NCBI GenBank assembly: GCA_012518815.1
Contig: JAAYRK010000039.1
Location: forward strand, 1-33,972
Source: Candidatus Epulonipiscium sp.
GTDB lineage: Bacteria; Bacillota; Clostridia; Lachnospirales; Defluviitaleaceae
Direction: 5' to 3'
Length of the DNA: 33,972 nucleotides
The notes beneath the pieces are model-generated. The model did no database searches. It was given only the letters and a program-made list of their open reading frames with translations, and had not been told where the DNA came from. Position numbers and translations under genes: made by a program. Every line of letters begins with the position of its first letter. Position 1 is the first letter of the stretch. Below are positions 7,701 to 15,694 of this stretch, piece after piece.

Positions 7701-8420
7701 CTAATCAAAATCACGTCCTATTGAAAGTGTCAAAAAATATACTTCATTTGCGTTTTTCTTTTTTAATAATTTTGAGCAAGAATTTATAGTAGCCCCTGTA
7801 GTATATATATCGTCAATTAATAATATATTTTTATGGTAAATATCAAAAGTATTTTTTAATTCAAAGGCATCCTTCATATTGTTTTTCCTTTGTGTAAATG
7901 ATAAGCCACTTTGCGGTTTTGTTTCCTTCTTTCTAATCAATACAGAGGCATTCATAGGAATATTTAATTTTTTAGAAATCACTTTTGCTAATTCTTCGCA
8001 TTGATTATAGCCTCTTTTCTTTCTTCTATTAGAATGAATAGGAATAGGTATAATCAAATCTATTTTTTCTTCTAGTCTTTCTTTTCTTATTTTTTCTGAC
8101 AAAAATTCTCCTAGATATTTTGCATATTCTTTATGTCCCCCATACTTAAATCTATATATCATATCCCTTACCAAGCCCTCATAAACAAAAAGTGCTAGAC
8201 CTTTATCATAATACTGAGTGTTTTTAATGCAGTCTATACACACATCTTTACTCATATCATCTTCTAATAGCTTACCACACTTTTGACAAACCTTTCCCTT
8301 TACAAAGGAAATAATATTTTTGCAGTTTTTACAAATAGCTCTTTCCTCTTCGATAGGGATAATATCTTCACAAAAAATACATCTGGGAGGGTAAATTAAA
8401 TCCAGTAAAAAATCAATCAC
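7701..8420 (-). CDS. comFC: ComF family phosphoribosyltransferase-like protein
   Basis: ComF(C) proteins are needed for DNA uptake in competent B. subtilis and have a type I phosphoribosyltransferase fold with a zinc finger. This 239-residue protein shows four CxxC pairs near the N-terminus (CIFC, CKNC, CQKC, CIDC) and the PRPP-binding loop (NILLIDDIYTTGAT) near the C-terminus, with the RGYNQ motif in between. The GTG at 8420 is chosen because GAAGGTG lies 6 nt upstream; the GTG at 8435 has no SD. It overlaps the 3' end of recD2 by 8 nt. The helicase comFA, its usual neighbour, is absent here. Confidence 0.88.
   Translation of the reverse strand: MIDFLLDLIYPPRCIFCEDIIPIEEERAICKNCKNIISFVKGKVCQKCGKLLEDDMSKDVCIDCIKNTQYYDKGLALFVYEGLVRDMIYRFKYGGHKEYAKYLGEFLSEKIRKERLEEKIDLIIPIPIHSNRRKKRGYNQCEELAKVISKKLNIPMNASVLIRKKETKPQSGLSFTQRKNNMKDAFELKNTFDIYHKNILLIDDIYTTGATINSCSKLLKKKNANEVYFLTLSIGRDFD
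7807..7833 (-). promoter_or_regulatory. Candidate internal sigma-D promoter within comFC
   Basis: Inside comFC the minus strand reads TAAA, 15 nt, GACGATAT, the same -10 octamer as the hag and flgM promoters with the consensus spacing. It would feed both YvyF genes and flgM. The -10 also encodes part of the conserved IDDIY motif, so the match may be forced by the protein. Confidence 0.35.
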
Positions 8421-10671
8421 ATTTTTCACCTTCACATAGATGATTTGCTGATTCTTTTAATCTATAAGATAATGTAGAATATCTGTCAATCTCCCTATTA
8501 TTATCTATCATACGGTAAAGCGTACTTGTTACTCCCACTATTACAACCAATTCCTTTGCCCTTGTAACTGCAGTATATAATAAGTTTCTATTCATAAGCA
8601 TAGGAGGACCACTATGAATGGGTATGATTACTATGGGGTACTCTGAACCTTGTGATTTATGAATAGTAACTGCATAAGCTAGTTCTAATTCATCTAATTG
8701 ACTAAAATCATATTCTACAGTTTTCATATCATCAAAAATTACCGTTAAGCTTTGTCCTGTTTCATCAATCTCTGCAATAATACCACTATCCCCGTTAAAC
8801 ACACCTACTCCTTCATCAATTTTTATTCCTGATTTACTATATATTTTCCATGGTATATTATAATTATTCTTAATTTGCATTACCTTATCCCCTTCACGAT
8901 AAGTAACTATACCATAGCTTTTTTCCTTTTTCTTTTTTGAAGGAGGATTTAATGCCTTTTGAAGTATTGTGTTAAGGTTTGAAGCTCCAAGAGTACTCTT
9001 TCTCATAGGAGTTAATACTTGTATATCCTTTAGAGGATTACATTTTATATAAGAAGGAAGCCTGTGAAGAATTAACTCCTTTATAGTATCTATTAGTTCT
9101 TCTTGAATACTCCTTTTTATAAAAAAGAAATCTTTTTCTTTTTCATTTAGTAAGGGATATTCACCATTATTAATTTTGTGGGCATTCATTACTATGGCAC
9201 TTTCTCCTGCCTGTCTAAAGATTTCTGTCAAACGTACTACTTTTATAGTTTGACTTCGAATCATATCCTTTAAAACATTGCCAGGACCTACAGAAGGAAG
9301 CTGATCCACGTCTCCTACACATATTAATCTTGTCCCGGGAGCAATAGCCTTTAATAGACTATCCATAAGTAATATATCTACCATGGACATTTCGTCAATA
9401 ATAACAACATCTGCTTCAAGAGGTCTTTCTTCGTTTCTTTCAAAAATCTGTTTTCTATTATCTTCTTCAATAAAACTAATTTCTAAAAGCCTATGAATTG
9501 TTCCTGATTCTTTGCCTGTAGCCTCTGTCATCCGCTTAGCTGCTCTTCCCGTAGGTGCTGCCAAAATGACATCCAAACCCTCTTCTTCTAATAGGCTTAT
9601 AATAATATTTATAGTAGTAGTTTTACCTGTTCCTGGGCCGCCTGTAATTATAAGAACTCCTTCCCCCATGGCCTGTTTTATGGCTTCCTTTTGCTCATCT
9701 GCCAGTTTAATATCCTTTTGTTTTTCTAGCCTTTCTATTCTTTCTTCAATTTCTTTGCTATTTATTTCTTGTTTCATACTTGATAAATCCAATAGTCTCC
9801 TAGCTACATTTATCTCCTTATAATAAAACGAAGACAAATAAACAACATCAACCCCCTCTAGCTTTTCCTGATAAATATCTTTAAAAACTTGAAGCTCTAT
9901 AAGTGCGTTTTCAATTAATTCTTCTGGTATCTCTAACAATTTATATGCAGCTGCCAATAATTTATCCCTGGGGACATATACATGACCATTGTTTGAATAT
10001 TGATTGAGTATATATTTAATTCCTGCCTTTATCCTATGGGGAGAGGCCTCATCTACACCTATAGTCATACCTATTTTATCCGCCATTTTAAATCCTATAC
10101 CAAAAATATCCTCAGCTAAACGGTAAGGATTAGTTTTTATTATATCTATAGTAGCTTCTCCATATTGTTTATAAATTTTTAAGGCATAAGAAGTTGATAT
10201 CCCATACTCTTGTAGAAATAGGGCAACCCTCCTTAATTCTCTTTGCTCATGGAAAAGCTCCCCTATTTGTAAAGCTTTTTGTCTGCTAATTCCCTTTACT
10301 TCTGCTAAAAGTTCCCATTCTTCTTCTATAATCCTAAAAGTATCCAAACCAAACCTTTTCACAATTCGCTTAGCAAGGGTTGGACCTATCCCTTTAATGA
10401 TTCCTGAACTTAGGTATTTTTCAATCCCAGCTTCTGTTGTTGGAACTATTTTTTCATAGCTGTCAATTTGAAGCTGTTTCCCATAGATAGGATGATTTAC
10501 CCAACTGCCTATTATTTTTATATTTTCTCCAGGATGCAGACCTTCTAACAAAATACCTACACATACTATTTCATCTTCATCGGCATTTATTGAACATACC
10601 GTATATCCGTTTATTTCATTATGGAAAATAATATCTTCAACAATTCCTTCGATAATAATTTGTTCATCCAT
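8413..10671 (-). CDS. recD2: RecD2-type ATP-dependent 5'-3' DNA helicase
   Basis: RecD2 is a RecBC-independent superfamily 1B helicase involved in replication-fork and DNA-damage responses. The 752-residue length is typical. N-terminal region: OB-like start (residues 1-75), then helix-hairpin-helix segments (GIIKGIGPTLAKRIVKRFG, residues 90-108). Helicase core: Walker A GGPGTGKT (344-351), Walker B IIDEMSM (424-430), motif III GDVDQLPSVGPG (453-464) and a C-terminal AYAVTIHKSQGSEYP motif (UvrD-C type). The ATG at 10671 has only a modest GGTG SD. The gene takes the place that comFA, also a helicase, occupies in B. subtilis, but the motifs are clearly RecD2. Confidence 0.93.
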   Translation of the reverse strand: MDEQIIIEGIVEDIIFHNEINGYTVCSINADEDEIVCVGILLEGLHPGENIKIIGSWVNHPIYGKQLQIDSYEKIVPTTEAGIEKYLSSGIIKGIGPTLAKRIVKRFGLDTFRIIEEEWELLAEVKGISRQKALQIGELFHEQRELRRVALFLQEYGISTSYALKIYKQYGEATIDIIKTNPYRLAEDIFGIGFKMADKIGMTIGVDEASPHRIKAGIKYILNQYSNNGHVYVPRDKLLAAAYKLLEIPEELIENALIELQVFKDIYQEKLEGVDVVYLSSFYYKEINVARRLLDLSSMKQEINSKEIEERIERLEKQKDIKLADEQKEAIKQAMGEGVLIITGGPGTGKTTTINIIISLLEEEGLDVILAAPTGRAAKRMTEATGKESGTIHRLLEISFIEEDNRKQIFERNEERPLEADVVIIDEMSMVDILLMDSLLKAIAPGTRLICVGDVDQLPSVGPGNVLKDMIRSQTIKVVRLTEIFRQAGESAIVMNAHKINNGEYPLLNEKEKDFFFIKRSIQEELIDTIKELILHRLPSYIKCNPLKDIQVLTPMRKSTLGASNLNTILQKALNPPSKKKKEKSYGIVTYREGDKVMQIKNNYNIPWKIYSKSGIKIDEGVGVFNGDSGIIAEIDETGQSLTVIFDDMKTVEYDFSQLDELELAYAVTIHKSQGSEYPIVIIPIHSGPPMLMNRNLLYTAVTRAKELVVIVGVTSTLYRMIDNNREIDRYSTLSYRLKESANHLCEGEKCD

Positions 10672-10740
10672 AATTTCACACCATTCTCAATGATATTATA
10701 GCTATTTTATCATAAGTTATATCCCAAAAAAAGAAAAGGC

Positions 10741-10778
10741 AAAAAAAGAAGTTTCAAAGGCTTAAGCCTTTAAAACTT
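10741..10778 (-). terminator. Intrinsic terminator overlapping the metK stop
   Basis: The perfect 16-bp palindrome AAAGGCTTAAGCCTTT, extended by AAGTTT/AAACTT arms after one mismatch, is followed on the minus strand by CTTTTTTTG. The metK stop codon lies inside the stem. Confidence 0.85.
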
Positions 10779-11949
10779 CCTTTTTTAAAATTTCTGCTTT
10801 ATCTGTTTTTTCCCAAGGAAATTCTACGTCTGTCCTGCCAAAGTGGCCATATGCTGCTGTTTTGGCATAAATAGGTCTCCTAAGATCTAAATCTCTAATT
10901 ATTGCTGCTGGACGAAGGTCAAAATGTTTTTCAATTAATCTAATAATTTCTTCGTCAGATATTTTACTCGTACCATAAGTATTTACTAAGATAGATATTG
11001 GTCGTGCAACACCTATAGCATAAGCAAGATTTACTTCACATCTTGAAGCTATACCAGCAGCTACTATATTTTTTGCTACATAACGGGCAGCATAAGCTGC
11101 AGATCGGTCTACCTTAGTAGGGTCCTTTCCAGAAAAAGCTCCTCCACCGTGCCCTACATATCCGCCATAAGTATCTACAATTATCTTTCTACCTGTAAGA
11201 CCAGAGTCCCCTTGAGGCCCTCCTATGACAAAACGTCCTGTTGGATTAATGAAATATTTAGTTTCATTGTCTAAAAGCTCTTTAGGTATAACAGGTTTAA
11301 TAACATATTCTATGATATCCTTTTTTATTGTATCTTGATCTATTGTCTCATCGTGCTGTGTTGAAACAACAACCGTATGAACCCTGATTGGCTTATCATC
11401 TTCATATTCTATAGTAACTTGTGTTTTTCCATCAGGCCCTAGATACGACAAGGTATTGTTTTTGCGTACTTCTGCCAATCTTCGGGATAATTTATGTGCT
11501 AAAGCAATTGGCATTGGCATAAGCTCTGGGGTTTCATCACAAGCATAGCCAAACATCATTCCTTGGTCTCCAGCTCCAATAGATTCAATGTCTTCTTCTG
11601 CCTTGATTCTTGCTTCATAAGATTTATTAACTCCCATAGCTATATCCGGCGACTGCTCGTCCAAAGATGTAATAATAGCACAGCTATCTCCATCAAAGCC
11701 ATACTTTGCATGATTATAGCCTATTTCTTTTATTTTCTCCCTTACTATTCTTGGAATATCTACATAGCAATTTGTTGTTATCTCTCCCATTACTAAAACC
11801 ATGCCAGTTGTTGCTACTGTTTCACAAGCAACCCTGCCATAAGGGTCTTGGGATAGTATTGCATCTAAAATGGAATCTGAAATTTGGTCGCAAAGCTTAT
11901 CAGGATGTCCTTCTGTAACAGATTCCGAAGTAAATAATCTTCTTGGCAT
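10762..11949 (-). CDS. metK: S-adenosylmethionine synthase
   Basis: MetK makes S-adenosylmethionine from methionine and ATP in the cytoplasm. The 395-residue product has the family signatures: [18 protein letters not shown] at the N-terminus (ATP and Mg2+ site), [12 protein letters not shown] around residue 117, and the Gly-rich [20 protein letters not shown] loop around 260. The ATG at 11949 is used because GGAG lies 9 nt upstream; the TTG three codons earlier overlaps it. A SAM-I riboswitch and its terminator lie between this gene and the flgJ-like gene, so the product controls its own mRNA. Confidence 0.97.
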   Translation of the reverse strand: MPRRLFTSESVTEGHPDKLCDQISDSILDAILSQDPYGRVACETVATTGMVLVMGEITTNCYVDIPRIVREKIKEIGYNHAKYGFDGDSCAIITSLDEQSPDIAMGVNKSYEARIKAEEDIESIGAGDQGMMFGYACDETPELMPMPIALAHKLSRRLAEVRKNNTLSYLGPDGKTQVTIEYEDDKPIRVHTVVVSTQHDETIDQDTIKKDIIEYVIKPVIPKELLDNETKYFINPTGRFVIGGPQGDSGLTGRKIIVDTYGGYVGHGGGAFSGKDPTKVDRSAAYAARYVAKNIVAAGIASRCEVNLAYAIGVARPISILVNTYGTSKISDEEIIRLIEKHFDLRPAAIIRDLDLRRPIYAKTAAYGHFGRTDVEFPWEKTDKAEILKKEVLKA

Positions 11950-12011
11950 ATATGGCAACTCCTTAATTTTTTCTATAAAATATATTCTAATTAAATATAT
12001 AAAAAAATATT

Positions 12012-12037
12012 AAAAAAAACCTCAAAATGAGGTTTTT
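12012..12037 (-). terminator. SAM-dependent terminator of the metK riboswitch
   Basis: The minus strand reads AAAAACCTCA, TTT, TGAGGTTTTT and then further T residues: a stem of up to 10 bp with a U tract. The CCTCAT of its 5' arm can instead pair with ATGAGG at the 3' end of the riboswitch P1 helix, which gives the antiterminator. Confidence 0.88.
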
Positions 12038-12041
12038 CTAT

Positions 12042-12152
12042 TTTCCTCATCTTCCGGAAATGCTCCGGGGGAATTGGCACCATTACATAAATAAGTTATG
12101 CTGGTTGCCGGGTTTCATTGGGCCCTTTCCCTCCACCTTTCTTGATAAGAAA
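12042..12152 (-). ncRNA. SAM-I riboswitch (S-box leader) of metK
   Basis: The minus strand shows the S-box core in order: CTTATCAAG (P1 5' side), GGTGGAGGGA, ATGAAACCCGGCAACCAGC, GGTGCCAATTCC, and GATGAG (P1 3' side, pairing with CTTATC). Bound SAM stabilises P1; this leaves the downstream terminator free to form and shuts off metK. Without SAM, ATGAGG of P1 pairs with CCTCAT of the terminator arm. Placement before metK is the classical one. It starts only about 20 nt after the flgJ-like stop. Confidence 0.96.
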
Positions 12153-12172
12153 TAAATATATTATTAGCTTAT

Positions 12173-12526
12173 TTATTTTATGTCCTTTGACAGTTGCTTA
12201 TAAAGCATATCTGCTAAACCTATACCATTTCCATTTGAAGCAAGTTTGGAATATTCTTCATCCAACATTTCTTCAAATATCTCTTCTCCTCTACTTTTTT
12301 CAATAAGCCCCCCTGGCTGTATAGTTCTTCTCATTTCTTTAAAAAGCTGATTAATAAAATATGCTTCAAATTCTTTACAAGCTTTTCTTAATTCTCCATC
12401 ATCTTTTTTTTCAGAAGCCTTTTTTAATACTTCTTCAAAATTTTCAGCTTTTTGATTTTGCTTTTGAATCTCTACAGCATTATCTAAAGGAAAAGATGTA
12501 TTTATATTAATTGGACTAGTTTTCAT
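12173..12526 (-). CDS. flgJ: FlgJ-type rod-binding protein (no muramidase domain)
   Basis: The product is 117 residues. Residues 45-117 match the rod-binding domain of FlgJ: RKACKEFEAYFINQLFKEMR, then GGLIEKSRGEEIFEEMLDEE and a final SNGNGIGLADMLYKQL. The peptidoglycan hydrolase half found in Proteobacteria is absent, which is usual in Firmicutes. It likely helps rod assembly at the membrane or wall. It lies 16 nt after flhP. Its SD is GGGG, rather far (about 12 nt) from the ATG, so expression may be modest. The metK riboswitch begins right after the stop. Confidence 0.88.
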   Translation of the reverse strand: MKTSPININTSFPLDNAVEIQKQNQKAENFEEVLKKASEKKDDGELRKACKEFEAYFINQLFKEMRRTIQPGGLIEKSRGEEIFEEMLDEEYSKLASNGNGIGLADMLYKQLSKDIK

Positions 12527-12542
12527 AGATTAATCCAACCCC

Positions 12543-13358
12543 TTATCGTTTTAATTGATTTGCTTGAGCAAGCATATCATCAGAGGTTTGAATCGCCTTT
12601 GAGCTTATTTCATAAGCTCTTTGAGCAATGATAAGCTTAACCATCTCTTCAACTACTTGCACATTAGAAGATTCCAAGCTTCCTTGTATTAACTTACTAG
12701 CTTGATTAACTTCTCCATCTACTTCATAAAGAGGTTCTCCTGATGCAGAAGTTTCTCTAAATAAATTTTGTCCAACTGCTTCAAGGCCTGCCCTGTTTCT
12801 AAATTGAACAAGTTGTATTTGAAGATCTAAATCAATTGTATTAGACTCATTATCCACATAAGATAATGTTCCATCTTCTGCAATAGTCAAGCTAGAAACA
12901 TTAACTTCTGGTGGTAAATAAATAGGCTCATCATTAATATCTAATACGGGATATCCATCAGAAGTAACAAGCATCATTTCATCATCTACAACACTTAATT
13001 TAAAACTTCCATCCCTAGTATAAAGCACTTCATCATTAGTAGCTAATACTGAGAAAAAACCTTCCCCATTAATAGCAATATCCAAAGGATTATTTGTCAT
13101 TTCAATATTTCCCATGCTAAAATCTTTAGTCGATGCAATAGGCCTAACTCCATGACCTACTTGAAGATTCACAGGGGTGCCTACTCCTTCTTCGTCTATT
13201 CCTGCTCTTGCCATAGTTTCATATAAAAGAGACTTAAATTCCATTCTGCTTTTCTTATAACCTACTGTATTAACGTTAGCTAAATTATTAGAAATATTAT
13301 CGACATTCAACTGTTGGGATTTCATTCCTGAAGCTGCTGTCCACAAAGAACGCATCAT
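12543..13358 (-). CDS. flhP: Flagellar basal-body rod protein FlhP (FlgG-like)
   Basis: This 271-residue rod protein opens MMRSLWTAASGMKSQQLNVD, then NISNNLANVNTVGYKKSRME, the standard Flg_bb_rod motif. It ends with VVEEMVKLIIAQRAYEISSK and AIQTSDDMLAQANQLKR, the C-terminal domain shared by FlgG, FlgF and FlgE. Length and order after mbl and flhO match B. subtilis mbl-flhO-flhP. The main hook-basal-body operon must lie elsewhere. The SD is GGGGG, 8 nt before the ATG at 13358. Confidence 0.92.
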   Translation of the reverse strand: MMRSLWTAASGMKSQQLNVDNISNNLANVNTVGYKKSRMEFKSLLYETMARAGIDEEGVGTPVNLQVGHGVRPIASTKDFSMGNIEMTNNPLDIAINGEGFFSVLATNDEVLYTRDGSFKLSVVDDEMMLVTSDGYPVLDINDEPIYLPPEVNVSSLTIAEDGTLSYVDNESNTIDLDLQIQLVQFRNRAGLEAVGQNLFRETSASGEPLYEVDGEVNQASKLIQGSLESSNVQVVEEMVKLIIAQRAYEISSKAIQTSDDMLAQANQLKR

Positions 13359-13371
13359 ATTAGATTCCCCC

Positions 13372-14130
13372 TTATAATCTTCCTACTTCATTAACTGCTT
13401 TTCCTAATGTTTCATCATGGGTTTGAATAGCTTTTTGATTTGCCTCATAAATTCTAGTTGCTGTAATCATATCAATCATTTCGTCAACTACGTTTACATT
13501 TGAGGTCTCCAAAAATCCTTGTGTAACTCTACCTTCAAAAGCAATTTCTTGTGTTTGATTGCTTCTTTCAAGCAAATTATCTCCTACTTTTCTAAGAGTT
13601 TCGGGGTTGTCAAAATTAACTATTCTAAGCCTGTCCACTAACTCATTATCAAGGAATATATTACCTTCCTCATCAATTCGTACATCCCCTTGCTCTAAGC
13701 TTATAACTCCATTTTCACCTAATACTAAATTTCCTTCTTTAGTCATAAGTCTGCCATCAGAATTTAATACAAAAGAACCATCTCTGGTATATCTTTCAAC
13801 TCCATCTTCGCCTTGAATAGCAAAAAATCCTCTGCCTTCTAAAGCAAGGTTAAAAGGATCGCTGGTTTGAGCAAGAGAACCTTGTCTGAAATTGGTGTAT
13901 ACTTCATCAACATAAAGTCCCAAGCTCATTCTCCCTATATTTTGATTATTAGAAAATCCATTTTTTTGATCGTTTATTCTTTTTGTCAACTCTTCGGGAA
14001 AGGAACGGGATACTACAATATCTTTTTTAAATCCGGTATTATCCGCATTTGCTAGGTTGTTTGATATTACGTCCATTCTTTTAAACTGTGTTGTCATTCC
14101 AATTGCCGAAGTATACAACCCTCTTATCAA
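13372..14130 (-). CDS. flhO: Flagellar basal-body rod protein FlhO (FlgF/FlgG-like)
   Basis: The 252-residue paralog of the next gene begins MIRGLYTSAIGMTTQFKRMD, followed by VISNNLANADNTGFKKD, and ends VVDEMIDMITATRIYEANQK with AIQTHDETLGKAV. These are the N- and C-terminal rod-protein domains. It is probably a distal or proximal rod subunit exported by the flagellar type III system. The start codon is TTG at 14130, with GGGGG 7 nt upstream; no ATG fits the conserved N-terminus. It follows mbl after 22 nt and precedes flhP by 13 nt, so the three are probably co-transcribed. Confidence 0.91.
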   Translation of the reverse strand: MIRGLYTSAIGMTTQFKRMDVISNNLANADNTGFKKDIVVSRSFPEELTKRINDQKNGFSNNQNIGRMSLGLYVDEVYTNFRQGSLAQTSDPFNLALEGRGFFAIQGEDGVERYTRDGSFVLNSDGRLMTKEGNLVLGENGVISLEQGDVRIDEEGNIFLDNELVDRLRIVNFDNPETLRKVGDNLLERSNQTQEIAFEGRVTQGFLETSNVNVVDEMIDMITATRIYEANQKAIQTHDETLGKAVNEVGRL

Positions 14131-14152
14131 TTGAATACCCCCTTATCTCAAC

Positions 14153-15136
14153 TTAAAATTTCTTTGAACTGGAGATAAATTCTACATACTTACCTGTTCC
14201 AATTGCTACACTAGAAATGGCATCCTCTGCAATAATTACATTAATTCCAGTCTTTTCTTTAATTAATTTATCAAGACCATAAAGCAGACAGCCTCCTCCA
14301 GTCATTACAATTCCTCTATCTGAAATATCTGCTGCTAATTCTGGTGGGGTTTTTTCTAATACAGCATGAACTGCTTCTACGATATTAGAAACTGGTTCTT
14401 GTAAAGCTTCTAACATTTCATCTGAAGAAACAGAAATAGTCTTAGGAAGTCCTGTAATTAAGTTTCTTCCCCTAACTTCCATAGAAACTGGCTTCGGTCT
14501 TTTAAAAGCTGTCCCTACATTTACTTTAAGATCTTCAGCAGTTCTTTCCCCAATTAGTACATTATGCTTCTTTCTCATATATCTAATAATTGCTTCATCA
14601 AAATTATCTCCTGCAATCTTTAATGAAGAACTAACTACTGGTTCCCCTAAGGAGATAACAGCAATATCAGTTGTTCCTCCGCCAATATCTACAACCATGC
14701 TTCCACAAGCTCGTCCAATATCTATTCCTGCTCCAATAGCAGCAGCAATAGGTTCTTCAATAATAAATACTTGTCTTGCACCAGCTTGCTTAGTTGCATC
14801 GTCAACTGCTTTTCTTTCTACTTCAGTAACCCCACTTGGAACACATACTGCTATACGGGGTCTACGAATTAATTTTCTTCCTACTGCCTTACGAATAAAA
14901 TATTTTAACATCATTTCTGTAACTTCATAATCAGAAATAACCCCTTGTTTTAGAGGCCTGGTAGCAACAATATTGCCTGGAGTACGTCCTAGCATTTTTC
15001 TTGCTTCTTCTCCAACTGCTAAAATTTTATTAGTATTATTATCAATGGCTACAACGGAAGGTTCTTGTAGTGCAATCCCTTGTCCTTTTATGTAAACAAG
15101 CACACTAGCTGTTCCTAAATCAATTCCTATATCCAT
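14153..15136 (-). CDS. mbl: MreB-like cell-shape actin homologue Mbl
   Basis: Mbl forms membrane-associated filaments that guide the elongation peptidoglycan machinery. The 327-residue product has actin-fold nucleotide motifs: DIGIDLGTASVLVY (phosphate 1), DIGGGTTDIAVISLG (phosphate 2, about residue 155) and GGGCLLYGLDKLI (adenosine motif, about 285). The MreB family call is certain. Choosing mbl over mreB or mreBH rests on the spoIIID-mbl-flhO-flhP order and the absence of mreC/mreD. The ATG at 15136 has GGAG 9 nt upstream and is preferred over the adjacent TTG. A weak sigma-D-like site lies about 35 nt upstream. Confidence 0.9.
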   Translation of the reverse strand: MDIGIDLGTASVLVYIKGQGIALQEPSVVAIDNNTNKILAVGEEARKMLGRTPGNIVATRPLKQGVISDYEVTEMMLKYFIRKAVGRKLIRRPRIAVCVPSGVTEVERKAVDDATKQAGARQVFIIEEPIAAAIGAGIDIGRACGSMVVDIGGGTTDIAVISLGEPVVSSSLKIAGDNFDEAIIRYMRKKHNVLIGERTAEDLKVNVGTAFKRPKPVSMEVRGRNLITGLPKTISVSSDEMLEALQEPVSNIVEAVHAVLEKTPPELAADISDRGIVMTGGGCLLYGLDKLIKEKTGINVIIAEDAISSVAIGTGKYVEFISSSKKF

Positions 15137-15167
15137 CAAACCATTCTCCTTTGTTAATCTTTCTTAT

Positions 15168-15194
15168 ATATCGACATATAATTATATTTTATTA
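15168..15194 (-). promoter_or_regulatory. Weak sigma-D-like promoter before mbl-flhO-flhP
   Basis: The minus strand reads TAAT, 15 nt, GTCGATAT. It has one mismatch in each box against TAAA/GCCGATAT and the consensus spacing. It would link the rod genes flhO-flhP to the flagellar regulon. The AT-rich surroundings make chance matches easy. Confidence 0.4.
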
Positions 15195-15311
15195 ATAGAT
15201 ATCTCTTCCTATTTTACGCCTCTATATGTCCATTATCCCTATTATATCGAATCTATATAAAAATTTAAAGGATTTTAGTATAAAAAAATTGTAAATTTTT
15301 TGTCTAACAAC

Positions 15312-15331
15312 AAAAACGTGCATAAAGCACG
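15312..15331 (-). terminator. Intrinsic terminator after spoIIID
   Basis: A 5-bp stem CGTGC/GCACG with loop TTTAT is followed on the minus strand by TTTTTG, 7 nt after the spoIIID stop. It separates the sporulation gene from mbl. The short stem implies moderate strength. Confidence 0.7.
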
Positions 15332-15338
15332 CTTATCG

Positions 15339-15611
15339 TTATTTTTTACCTTTATTTTTTAAAGACATATTCAAATACTTTTCTTTTGTTGCCATACCAC
15401 CTCGAAGATGTCTTTCTGCTTTATTAAATTCTAAAACCTTCCTTGCTTCTAAGGCTAGTTTAGGGTTTATTTTTTCTAATCGTTCCGTAACATCTTTGTG
15501 AACGGTAGATTTACTAATTCCAAACTTTTTAGCAGTTTCTCTTACGGTAGCATTAGAACCAATAATGAATTTTGCTACTTCTATAGCTCTCTCTTCAATA
15601 TAACCCTTCAA
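15339..15611 (-). CDS. spoIIID: Sporulation transcription regulator SpoIIID
   Basis: SpoIIID is a small DNA-binding protein made in the mother cell that represses or activates many sigma-E genes and prepares the switch to sigma-K. The 90-residue product has the conserved start IEERAIEVAKFIIGSNATVR, the helix-turn-helix ETAKKFGISKSTVHKDVTER (residues 25-44) and a basic C-terminal tail. The start codon is TTG at 15611 with AAGGGGGG 7 nt upstream. That SD is one arm of a strong inverted repeat. A sigma-E-like promoter lies at 15644-15671. Confidence 0.95.
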   Translation of the reverse strand: MKGYIEERAIEVAKFIIGSNATVRETAKKFGISKSTVHKDVTERLEKINPKLALEARKVLEFNKAERHLRGGMATKEKYLNMSLKNKGKK

Positions 15612-15618
15612 AAGATGG

Positions 15619-15662
15619 CCCCCCTTAATACAACTCTTGATTAATATATATGTTAAGGGGGG
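15619..15662 (-). promoter_or_regulatory. SD-hiding inverted repeat upstream of spoIIID
   Basis: On the minus strand CCCCCCTTAA (15662-15653) and TTAAGGGGGG (15628-15619) are perfect 10-bp complements separated by 24 nt. The 3' arm is the spoIIID SD. A transcript entering from spoIIQ would fold and mask the SD. A transcript started at the sigma-E-like promoter would begin near 15637, inside the loop, and lack the masking arm. The repeat is seen; the regulatory role is inferred. Confidence 0.65.
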
Positions 15663-15671
15663 ATAGTTTAT
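15644..15671 (-). promoter_or_regulatory. Sigma-E-like promoter of spoIIID
   Basis: The minus strand reads ATA (within TCATAAA), 16 nt, CATATATAT. The sigma-E consensus is ATA-N16-CATACA-T. Six of seven bases fit KMATATW at -35, and the first four of the -10 fit. It predicts a leader of about 26 nt. The spacer contains the CCCCCCTTAA arm of the inverted repeat. Confidence 0.6.
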
Positions 15672-15694
15672 GATTTAGTATTTAGTTTTTAGTA

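Noticed and set aside
8340-8420. GTG at 8435 as the comFC start
   Set aside because: It has no SD; the GTG at 8420 has GAAGGTG at good spacing and still keeps the conserved N-terminal region.
9512-9823. 103-codon plus-strand frame inside recD2
   Set aside because: It lies opposite the Walker A region of recD2; the Ser/Pro/Ile-rich translation is a mirror of conserved codons.
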